Of a stretch of 7,270 nt of DNA, positions 1-7,270 are shown piece by piece (positions within the stretch are counted from its first letter, which is position 1; each line of letters starts with the position of its first letter). The stretch lies in assembly GCA_030151505.1 (NCBI GenBank), contig JASLDQ010000027.1:1-7270 (forward strand). Direction: 5' to 3'. Source of the DNA: Chromobacteriaceae bacterium. Lineage in GTDB: Bacteria; Pseudomonadota; Gammaproteobacteria; Burkholderiales; Aquaspirillaceae. The translations under genes and the position numbers were made by a program. The notes under the pieces were generated by a model, which had not been told where the DNA came from, did not search any database, and saw nothing but the letters and a program-made list of their open reading frames with translations.

Positions 1-228
1 GTGATGATCACCAGCCAGAACCACGGCTTCCAGGTCGACGAGACCAGTCTGCCGGCCAACGTGCGCATCACCCACCGCAGCCTGTTCGACCAGACCGTGC
101 AGGGCATCGCCCTGACCGACCGTCCGGCCTTCTCCTTCCAGGGGCACCCGGAAGCGAGCCCCGGTCCGCACGACGTCGCCTACCTGTTTGACCGTTTCAT
201 CGCGGCCATGCGTACCGCCAAGCAGTAA
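1..228 (+). CDS. carA: Carbamoyl-phosphate synthetase small subunit, C-terminal part (partial at 5' end)
   Basis: This is the last 75 residues of the glutamine amidotransferase subunit, which hydrolyses glutamine and passes ammonia to CarB for carbamoyl phosphate synthesis in the cytoplasm (pyrimidine and arginine pathways). The reading frame is open from base 1, so the true start lies upstream of the window. The segment reads [10 protein letters not shown] at the beginning and contains GHPEASPGP near the end. In that motif the His at 145-147 and Glu at 151-153 correspond to the His353 and Glu355 of the E. coli class I glutaminase catalytic triad; the catalytic Cys would be upstream and is not visible. 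The C-terminus is at the expected place for the family, ending with TAA at 226-228. A ribosome binding site for the next gene follows within 10 bases, so it is probably co-transcribed with leuE and carB. Confidence 0.96.
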   Translation: MMITSQNHGFQVDETSLPANVRITHRSLFDQTVQGIALTDRPAFSFQGHPEASPGPHDVAYLFDRFIAAMRTAKQ

Positions 229-235
229 GCGCAAC

Positions 236-241
236 AAGGAG
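236..241 (+). promoter_or_regulatory. Shine-Dalgarno site deciding the leuE start
   Basis: AAGGAG stands 6 bases ahead of the ATG at 248. It supports that start over a longer open frame beginning at GTG 188, which would overlap carA by about 40 bases and add residues that do not look like the exporter family. Confidence 0.8.
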
Positions 242-247
242 CCCGGC

Positions 248-895
248 ATGTTCGGCATCACCGACCTCACGACCTACGTCCTCGGCACGATCTTCATCAT
301 CCTGCTGCCGGGGCCGAACTCGCTTTACGTGCTGTCGGTCGCCGGCAGCCGTGGTGTGCGCGCCGGTTTTCAGGGCGCGTGCGGCGTGTTCGTCGGCGAC
401 CTGATCCTGATGCTGCTGTCCGCCACCGGCGTCGCGGCGGTGCTCAAGACCACCCCGGCGCTGTTCGCCGTGCTCAAGTACGCTGGCGCGGCCTATCTGG
501 CCTGGGTTGGATTGAGCATGCTGCGCGGCGCCTGGCGCGGCCTGCGCGCCCCGACGGGTAGCGCGGCCGTCGAGCCTGCCCGCGCGGGGCTGGGGCAGCC
601 GTTCCGCAAGGCGCTGTTCATCAGTCTGCTGAACCCCAAGGCCATCCTGTTCTTCATCTCGTTCTTCATCCAGTTCGTCGATCCGGCCTATCCGTATCCG
701 GCCCTGACCTTCCTGATGCTGGGCGCCATCGTGCAGTTCTTCAGCGCCAGCTACCTGACCGCCGTGATCCTGATCGGCGCGCGGGTGGCCGACGGCTTCC
801 GCCGCCGCCGCAAGCTCGCGGCCGGCATGGCCGGCGGCGTGGGCGCGATGTTTCTCGGCTTCGGCGCCAAGCTCGCCGGCGCCAGCCTCGGCTGA
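248..895 (+). CDS. leuE: LysE/RhtB-family amino-acid exporter, LeuE-like
   Basis: This 215-residue inner-membrane protein resembles E. coli LeuE (212 residues), which exports leucine and related amino acids using the proton gradient. What can be seen: the N-terminus begins MFGITDLTTYVLG; the family-typical PGPN motif is at residues 21-24 in the first membrane helix; a GACGVFVGD segment (residues 43-51) starts the second; KTTP is at 67-70; and the conserved NPKA motif is at 129-132. About six hydrophobic helices are visible, with a short basic/proline loop near residues 97-120 and a basic RRRRK stretch before the last helix. It lies 19 nt after carA and 52 nt before carB on the same strand, so probably belongs to the same transcript. 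The family assignment is secure. The substrate (leucine or another amino acid) is inferred from resemblance only, and no role in carbamoyl phosphate synthesis can be read from the sequence. Confidence 0.88.
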   Translation: MFGITDLTTYVLGTIFIILLPGPNSLYVLSVAGSRGVRAGFQGACGVFVGDLILMLLSATGVAAVLKTTPALFAVLKYAGAAYLAWVGLSMLRGAWRGLRAPTGSAAVEPARAGLGQPFRKALFISLLNPKAILFFISFFIQFVDPAYPYPALTFLMLGAIVQFFSASYLTAVILIGARVADGFRRRRKLAAGMAGGVGAMFLGFGAKLAGASLG

Positions 896-947
896 GCGAC
901 CCCGGTTTCAAAATTAGCGAATCAAAAATCCTGCAGGACATACAGCA

Positions 948-4172
<3,225 letters not shown>

Positions 4173-4178
4173 GGCCCG

Positions 4179-4205
4179 CGCCGGGCTTTGAATCGCCCGG
4201 CGTTT
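4179..4205 (+). terminator. GC-rich hairpin just after carB, possible weak carB terminator
   Basis: CGCCGGGC (4179-4186) pairs perfectly with GCCCGGCG (4195-4202) as an 8-bp stem around the 8-nt loop TTTGAATC, followed only by TTTGCC. It begins 6 bases past the carB stop codon. The short T run makes it a poor intrinsic terminator by itself, though it could protect the transcript end. The loop contains the TTGAAT hexamer proposed as the -35 of the greA promoter, so the same DNA may have two roles. Confidence 0.4.
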
Positions 4206-4215
4206 GCCTTACAAT
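4188..4215 (+). promoter_or_regulatory. Predicted sigma-70 promoter for greA
   Basis: TTGAAT (4188-4193), a 16-base spacer, then TACAAT (4210-4215). Four of six -35 bases and five of six -10 bases match the TTGACA/TATAAT consensus. Transcription would start near 4222, about 100 bases ahead of the greA ATG. The -10 hexamer is identical to that of the predicted ftsH promoter in this window. It is a prediction from sequence only. Confidence 0.6.
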
Positions 4216-4221
4216 TCCGCG

Positions 4222-4274
4222 CAACCAGACAAACCCACCGAGCCGCCGTCCCCGTGACGGCGGCTCGCATTTTT
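4222..4274 (+). ncRNA. Possible short terminated greA leader RNA (GraL-like)
   Basis: If transcription starts at the predicted promoter (+1 near 4222) and stops at the intrinsic terminator ending at 4274, the product is an RNA of about 50 nt ahead of greA. E. coli greA is known to have a comparable leader in which a terminator yields a set of roughly 40-50 nt transcripts called GraL. The resemblance is in layout (promoter, then terminator, then greA), not in recognised sequence. The start point and the existence of the RNA are inference. Confidence 0.35.
4239..4274 (+). terminator. Strong intrinsic terminator between carB and greA
   Basis: A perfect 12-bp stem (4239-4250 with 4256-4267, arms including GAGCCGCCGTC and GACGGCGGCTC) closes a 5-nt loop CCCGT and is followed by CA and five T residues (4270-4274). 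It is the clearest terminator in the window. It could end the carA-leuE-carB transcript, but it lies downstream of the predicted greA promoter, so greA transcripts from that promoter must pass through it. Confidence 0.85.
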
Positions 4275-4281
4275 ATCGTGC

Positions 4282-4307
4282 GCGCGGCCGGGGCAACCCG
4301 GCCGCGC
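4282..4307 (+). other. Perfect 11-bp hairpin with GCAA tetraloop ahead of the greA ribosome binding site
   Basis: GCGCGGCCGGG (4282-4292) pairs without mismatch with CCCGGCCGCGC (4297-4307) around GCAA, a GNRA-type stable tetraloop. No T run follows, so it is not a terminator. It ends 4 bases before the Shine-Dalgarno region of greA and would be present only in transcripts that pass the terminator. A role in transcript stability, translation or protein binding is possible but not shown. Confidence 0.6.
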
Positions 4308-4323
4308 TACCGTGGAGTACGAG

Positions 4324-4800
4324 ATGATCAAGATCCCATTGACCAAGGTTGGTGCTGAAAAACTCAAGGCCGAATTGCAGCAGCTGAAGTCGGTGGCGCG
4401 TCCGGAAGTGATCGCCGCGATTGCCGAAGCCCGCAGCCACGGCGACCTGTCGGAAAACGCCGAATACGACGCCGCCAAGGAGCGCCAGGGTTTTATCGAG
4501 GGCCGCATCGCCGAAGTGGAAGGCAAGCTGTCCAATGCGCAGATCATCGACCCGGCCGAGCTCGACGCCGATGGCCGCATCGTGTTCGGCGCGACGGTCG
4601 ACCTGATGGATCTGGAGTCCGAGGACGAGGTGACCTACCAGATCGTCGGCGACGACGAGGCCGACATCAAGGTGCGCAAGGTGTCGGTCAATTCACCGAT
4701 CGCCCGCGCGCTGATCGGCAAGCATGCCGGCGACGTGGCCGAGGTGGTGGCGCCCGGCGGCATCCGCGAATACGAAGTGCTGGACGTGAAATACATCTGA
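4324..4800 (+). CDS. greA: Transcription elongation factor GreA
   Basis: GreA enters the secondary channel of RNA polymerase and stimulates cleavage of backtracked RNA. The 158-residue product equals the E. coli length. Residues about 1-75 form the N-terminal antiparallel coiled coil; its tip carries Asp41 and Glu44 in GDLSENAEY, the acidic residues that coordinate the catalytic metal. The C-terminal FKBP-like domain (about 80-158) contains the family-typical [10 protein letters not shown] segment. I chose ATG 4324 (MIKIPLT), preceded by TGGAG at 4313-4317 with 6-nt spacing. The in-frame GTG at 4312 would add four residues and lies within that ribosome binding site. The leader is elaborate: promoter, intrinsic terminator, then an RBS-proximal hairpin. 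I see no terminator after the stop, so read-through into the DUF4149 gene 83 nt on is likely. Confidence 0.97.
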   Translation: MIKIPLTKVGAEKLKAELQQLKSVARPEVIAAIAEARSHGDLSENAEYDAAKERQGFIEGRIAEVEGKLSNAQIIDPAELDADGRIVFGATVDLMDLESEDEVTYQIVGDDEADIKVRKVSVNSPIARALIGKHAGDVAEVVAPGGIREYEVLDVKYI

Positions 4801-4871
4801 GTTTGACCAGCCGGGACTGGCCGCGTGGACCGGACCTGATTATGCTTTGTGCATTATCGGCCCAGGGTTTC

Positions 4872-4877
4872 GGGAGG
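4872..4877 (+). promoter_or_regulatory. Shine-Dalgarno site of the DUF4149 gene
   Basis: GGGAGG stands 6 bases ahead of the ATG at 4884 and favours this frame over an overlapping alternative open frame in the same region that starts further upstream and has an arginine-rich, non-membrane product. Confidence 0.7.
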
Positions 4878-4883
4878 CATTAG

Positions 4884-5327
4884 ATGGATGGTGTGTTGGC
4901 GTGCCTGCGCGCAATAGCGCAGACCCTGTGGATCGGCGGGATGTGGACCGCCGGCCTGATCGTGGCTCCGACCCTGTATGGCGCGCTGGACCGCCTGAGC
5001 GCAGGACTGGTCTCCAACCGGATGTTTGCCGCTCTGGCCTGGGTCGGCATCGTCTGCGGCGCGATCCTGCTGCTCGAATACCTGTGGCGCTACGGTCTGC
5101 GTGGCGTGCGGCAGATGGGGTTCTGGCTGCTGGTCGGGATGGTGCTGTGCACCCTGCTCAACCATTTCGCGGTGACGCCGATTCTGGCCGGCTTCAAGCC
5201 GGGCGCGGTGAATGCGGCGGAAGGGGTGTTCGGCGGAGGCTTTGCGACCTGGCAGGCGATTTCGAGCCTGATTCTGCTGCTGCAGAGCCTGATGGGACTG
5301 GCCTACGTGGTGCGCAGCGACAATTGA
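4884..5327 (+). CDS. DUF4149/TMEM205-like four-helix integral membrane protein
   Basis: This 147-residue protein has four clear hydrophobic segments at about residues 5-32, 47-68, 78-101 and 120-143, and no signal peptide separate from the first helix. Visible motifs are LWIGGMW (15-21) followed by APTLY in helix 1, RMF (46-48) at the start of helix 2, LLNHFAVTPIL (91-101) in helix 3, and a polar TWQAISS stretch (122-128) opening helix 4. This pattern matches the small membrane proteins annotated DUF4149 or TMEM205-like, whose bacterial function is unknown to me. The ribosome binding site is good. A TGATTATGCT at 4837-4846 is a possible -10 region but has no good -35, so co-transcription with greA is as likely. 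The family call comes from remembered resemblance; membrane topology is well supported, function is not assignable. Confidence 0.82.
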   Translation: MDGVLACLRAIAQTLWIGGMWTAGLIVAPTLYGALDRLSAGLVSNRMFAALAWVGIVCGAILLLEYLWRYGLRGVRQMGFWLLVGMVLCTLLNHFAVTPILAGFKPGAVNAAEGVFGGGFATWQAISSLILLLQSLMGLAYVVRSDN

Positions 5328-5390
5328 CCCGATAGGGATTCCCGATTGGTGCACGGGCGCTGCGGGTCTTAAGCTTGGGCAAGGACTTTA

Positions 5391-5425
5391 AGGCAAAGCA
5401 AAGCGGCGAGCCCTAGACTCGCCGC
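5391..5425 (-). terminator. Intrinsic terminator of yhbY
   Basis: On the minus strand an 8-bp perfect stem (GCGGCGAG, 5425-5418, with CTCGCCGC, 5410-5403) closes a 7-nt loop and is followed by TTTGCTTTGCCT. It lies 28 bases past the yhbY stop. On the plus strand the same hairpin is followed by CGTTGCATG without a T run, so it would end the convergent DUF4149 transcript poorly. The rest of the 125-nt convergent gap (5328-5452) shows only small imperfect repeats. Confidence 0.65.
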
Positions 5426-5452
5426 CGTTGCATGACCGGTGAAAAGGCCGGC

Positions 5453-5764
5453 TTACTTCTTCTTGGATTTCGGCAGCTCGATGCGCTGCTTGTCGGACGG
5501 GCGGTACAGCACCAGCAGCTTGCCGATATGCTGGACTTGCGCCGCGTCGAGGTCGTCGCAGATTTTTTCGTAAATGGCGACGCGGGCTTCGCGGTCGTCA
5601 CCCTGCACACGGACCTTGATCAGTTCGTGGGCGTCCAGGTTGATGGCGATTTCACGGATGACTGCGTCGGTCAGGCCGTTGTTGCCGATCATCACGACCG
5701 GATTCAGGTTGTGGGCGAGGCCCTTGAGGTACTGCCGCTGATCTGGCGCGAGTTCGATCTTCAT
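5453..5764 (-). CDS. yhbY: CRM-domain ribosome assembly RNA-binding protein YhbY
   Basis: A 103-residue single CRM-domain protein that in E. coli associates with pre-50S ribosomal particles. The diagnostic RNA-binding loop is GNNG (residues 27-30) in [11 protein letters not shown], followed by the conserved HELIKVRV strand (46-53) and a short basic tail KSKKK at the C-terminus. Length fits the family (about 97-103). The start is the ATG whose complement is at 5762-5764; the ribosome binding site is weak (GCAG a few bases upstream). It is divergent from rlmE across 43 nt, a pairing known from other proteobacteria and sensible because both gene products act on the large ribosomal subunit. A TAAAAT at about 5799-5804 on the minus strand is a possible -10, with a poor -35. 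Confidence 0.94.
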   Translation of the reverse strand: MKIELAPDQRQYLKGLAHNLNPVVMIGNNGLTDAVIREIAINLDAHELIKVRVQGDDREARVAIYEKICDDLDAAQVQHIGKLLVLYRPSDKQRIELPKSKKK

Positions 5765-5807
5765 TGTTTATTCTGCAAATATCAGTTTCAAAAGGCGATT
5801 TTACTGT
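5765..5807. promoter_or_regulatory. Short divergent intergenic region between yhbY and rlmE
   Basis: These 43 bases are AT-rich compared with the rest of the window and must hold the signals for both genes unless promoters lie inside the coding regions. On the minus strand TAAAAT near 5799-5804 is the best -10-like hexamer, but the hexamer 17 bases upstream matches the -35 consensus poorly. On the plus strand I found no convincing pair of hexamers; AAAGG at 5791-5795 is the likely rlmE ribosome binding site, with a rather long 12-nt spacing. Confidence 0.4.
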
Positions 5808-6425
5808 ATGGCCCGATCCAAGACCAGCGCGGCCTGGCTCAATGAACATGTCCATGACCACTGGGTGCATATGGCGCAGAAGGACGGCTACCGCTCACGT
5901 GCCGCCTACAAGTTGCTGGAGATCAACGACAAGGACAAGCTGATCCGGCCGGGCATGGTGGTGGTCGACCTCGGCTCGGCGCCGGGCAGCTGGTCGCAGG
6001 TGGCGGTCAATCTGGCCGGCGACAAGGGCAGGGTGTTTGCGCTCGATATTCTCGAGATGAACCCCATCCCGGGGGTCGATTTCATTCAGGGCGATTTTCG
6101 TGATGACGACGTGCTCGACCGTTTCGTCGAATTGCTGGACGGCCGGCTGGTCGACCTTGTGATCAGCGACATCGCCCCCAATATGAGCGGAATGAGCACC
6201 ATCGACCAGGCCCGCTCGGCCCATCTGTGCGAGCTGGCGCTGGAATTCGCCTGCCAGCATCTGAAACCGGGCGGCAATTTTCTCGTCAAAGTGTTTCAGG
6301 GGTCCGAATTCAACAACTATCTCAAGGCCATGCGCGAAAGCTTCTCCGAGGTCGTCTCGCGCAAACCCAAGGCTTCGCGGGATCGTTCGACCGAGATCTA
6401 TCTGCTGGGCAAGGGATTGCGCTGA
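5808..6425 (+). CDS. rlmE: 23S rRNA 2'-O-ribose U2552 methyltransferase RlmE (FtsJ/RrmJ)
   Basis: A 205-residue Rossmann-fold S-adenosylmethionine-dependent methyltransferase that modifies U2552 in the A-loop of 23S rRNA during late 50S assembly (E. coli RlmE has 209). The full catalytic tetrad can be placed: Lys35 in RSRAAYKL, Asp121 in SDIAPNMSG, Lys161 in LVKVFQG and Glu196 in STEIYLLG, corresponding to E. coli Lys38, Asp124, Lys164 and Glu199. The SAM-binding motif [12 protein letters not shown] spans residues 53-64, and GDFRD is at 95-99. The start is ATG 5808 with AAAGG at 5791-5795; no earlier in-frame start gives a better fit. ftsH follows 78 nt downstream as in E. coli, with no terminator between them, so some ftsH mRNA probably comes from rlmE read-through. 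Confidence 0.97.
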   Translation: MARSKTSAAWLNEHVHDHWVHMAQKDGYRSRAAYKLLEINDKDKLIRPGMVVVDLGSAPGSWSQVAVNLAGDKGRVFALDILEMNPIPGVDFIQGDFRDDDVLDRFVELLDGRLVDLVISDIAPNMSGMSTIDQARSAHLCELALEFACQHLKPGGNFLVKVFQGSEFNNYLKAMRESFSEVVSRKPKASRDRSTEIYLLGKGLR

Positions 6426-6450
6426 CAGCGCATAGTCCAGCGTTTACAAT
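6422..6450 (+). promoter_or_regulatory. Predicted sigma-70 promoter for ftsH
   Basis: CTGACA (6422-6427), a 17-base spacer, then TACAAT (6445-6450): five of six matches in each hexamer at optimal spacing, the best housekeeping promoter in the window. The -35 overlaps the rlmE stop codon (TGA 6423-6425). Transcription would start near 6457, giving a leader of about 47 nt. I see no heat-shock (sigma-32) consensus here. Confidence 0.7.
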
Positions 6451-6490
6451 CGGATTAATCATTTGCGCGACAAGCGCCGCCGTACGGCAC

Positions 6491-6496
6491 AAGGAG
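6491..6496 (+). promoter_or_regulatory. Shine-Dalgarno site deciding the TTG start of ftsH
   Basis: AAGGAG stands 7 bases ahead of TTG 6504. In the ftsH frame a TAA at 6456-6458 closes the frame upstream and no ATG or GTG occurs between it and the TTG, so this site fixes the start. Confidence 0.85.
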
Positions 6497-6503
6497 TCCG
6501 GAC

Positions 6504-7270
6504 TTGAACAATATCGGCAAGAACATCGCGATCTGGGTGATCATCGGTCTGGTTCTGATGACCGTGTTCAACCAGTTCAGCAAGCGCCAGGACACGCAGA
6601 ACCTGGTCGAATACTCGCAATTCGTCCAGGACGTGGAGTCCGGACGAGTGCAGTCCGTCACCATCGAAGGCCATCCGCTGCGCGGGCAATGGCTCAAGGG
6701 CAAGCTGACCGGTGGCGGAAGCTTCACCACCTACGCTCCTTATGACCCGCAACTGGTCAACGACCTGATCAAGAACAACGTGCGTTTCTCCGCCAAGCCG
6801 GAAGAAGAACCGTCGATGCTGATGAGCGTGTTCATCAGCTGGTTCCCGATGCTGCTGCTGATCGGCGTGTGGGTGTTCTTCATGCGCCAGATGCAGGGCG
6901 GTGGCAAGGGTGGGGCGTTCAGCTTCGGCAAGAGCCGCGCCAAGATGCTGGATCAGGAAACCAACACCATCACTTTTGCCGACGTTGCCGGTTGCGACGA
7001 GGCCAAAGAGGAAGTGAAGGAAATCGTCGATTACCTGCGCGATCCGTCGCGTTACCAGAGCCTCGGCGGCCGCATTCCGCGCGGCATCCTGCTGTGCGGT
7101 TCGCCGGGTACCGGTAAGACGCTGCTGGCCAAGGCCATCGCCGGCGAAGCCAAGGTGCCGTTCTTCTCGATCTCCGGTTCCGATTTCGTCGAGATGTTCG
7201 TCGGCGTGGGCGCGGCCCGCGTGCGCGACATGTTCGAGAACGCCAAGAAGAATTCGCCCTGCATCATCTT
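6504..7270 (+). CDS. ftsH: ATP-dependent membrane zinc metalloprotease FtsH, N-terminal part (partial at 3' end)
   Basis: FtsH is a hexameric inner-membrane AAA+ protease that degrades misfolded membrane proteins and regulatory proteins. The 255 visible residues read [17 protein letters not shown] after the initiator, which is TTG: the frame is closed by TAA at 6456, no ATG or GTG lies between, and the first in-frame ATG (6558, residue 19) would cut into the first membrane helix. Helix 1 is at about residues 8-25, a small periplasmic domain at about 26-103, helix 2 at about 105-127, a Gly-rich linker ([19 protein letters not shown]), then the AAA+ domain from [14 protein letters not shown]. 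The Walker A is GSPGTGKT (199-206, Lys205), with Ser where many FtsH proteins have Pro; I recall the same in Neisseria. The pore-loop segment [13 protein letters not shown] is present. Walker B and the HEXXH protease motif lie beyond the window end. Confidence 0.96.
   Translation, partial: MNNIGKNIAIWVIIGLVLMTVFNQFSKRQDTQNLVEYSQFVQDVESGRVQSVTIEGHPLRGQWLKGKLTGGGSFTTYAPYDPQLVNDLIKNNVRFSAKPEEEPSMLMSVFISWFPMLLLIGVWVFFMRQMQGGGKGGAFSFGKSRAKMLDQETNTITFADVAGCDEAKEEVKEIVDYLRDPSRYQSLGGRIPRGILLCGSPGTGKTLLAKAIAGEAKVPFFSISGSDFVEMFVGVGAARVRDMFENAKKNSPCII

Noticed and set aside
188..250. An upstream GTG start for leuE giving a longer, 235-residue protein.
   Set aside because: It would overlap the carA end and adds a non-membrane, basic segment not seen in LeuE; the AAGGAG at 236-241 points to ATG 248.
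4179..4274. A Neisseria-type DNA uptake sequence in the terminator stem.
   Set aside because: GCCGTC occurs in the stem but the full GCCGTCTGAA core or its complement is absent, here and elsewhere in the window as far as I can see.
4847..5335. An alternative 162-codon plus-strand frame overlapping the DUF4149 gene.
   Set aside because: Its product is Arg/Asp/Ala-rich with no membrane segments or motifs, typical of an out-of-frame shadow. The 4884 frame has a better ribosome binding site and a coherent four-helix protein.
5432..5845. A plus-strand open frame of 137 codons opposite yhbY.
   Set aside because: It is the antisense shadow of yhbY, whose CRM-domain GNNG motif and length are clear; the frame also crosses the intergenic region and the rlmE start.
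6479..6488. The 10-bp palindrome GCCGTACGGC upstream of the ftsH ribosome binding site as an operator.
   Set aside because: A 10-bp palindrome is expected several times by chance in 7 kb; it has no second copy or spacing pattern that would support a regulator site, and it leaves no loop for a hairpin.
7098..7121. Ser in the FtsH Walker A (GSPGTGKT instead of GPPGTGKT) as a functional defect.
   Set aside because: The substituted position is not the catalytic Lys/Thr, the GxxxxGKT pattern is intact, and I recall the same motif in Neisseria FtsH, so it looks like a lineage trait.

Overview
The window is an ordinary, gene-dense chromosomal stretch with high G+C and strong G/C bias at third codon positions. 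It holds conserved housekeeping genes in an arrangement I associate with Betaproteobacteria, most likely Neisseriales (Chromobacteriaceae-like). That placement rests on gene order and protein resemblance recalled from memory, not on a search. I see no phage, transposon, CRISPR, tRNA or rRNA sequence, and no convincing undescribed multigene system. The most interesting signals are regulatory, in the leader of greA.

Layout from left to right. The first 228 bases are the 3' end of carA (small, glutaminase subunit of carbamoyl-phosphate synthetase). A leuE-type amino-acid exporter follows after 19 nt, then the complete carB (large subunit) after another 52 nt. All three read rightward and look like one transcription unit, so the two subunits of a single enzyme are separated by a membrane exporter. 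The roughly 150 bases between the carB stop and the greA start hold a GC-rich hairpin, a good sigma-70-like promoter, a strong intrinsic terminator downstream of that promoter, and a second strong hairpin ending just before the greA ribosome binding site. greA (transcript-cleavage factor) comes next, followed by a small four-helix membrane protein of the DUF4149/TMEM205-like type.

The right part contains yhbY on the minus strand (pre-50S ribosomal RNA-binding protein) with its own terminator. It is divergent across a 43-nt gap from rlmE (23S rRNA U2552 2'-O-methyltransferase). ftsH, the membrane AAA+ protease, follows rlmE. It starts at a TTG codon, has its own predicted promoter overlapping the rlmE stop codon, and runs off the window end within the AAA+ domain.

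Functionally the window combines pyrimidine/arginine precursor synthesis (carA, carB), transcription elongation quality control (greA), large-subunit ribosome maturation (yhbY, rlmE) and membrane protein quality control (ftsH). The greA-yhbY-rlmE-ftsH neighbourhood is also known from gammaproteobacteria such as E. coli, so the cluster is old and conserved. leuE and the DUF4149 gene are the less universal members.
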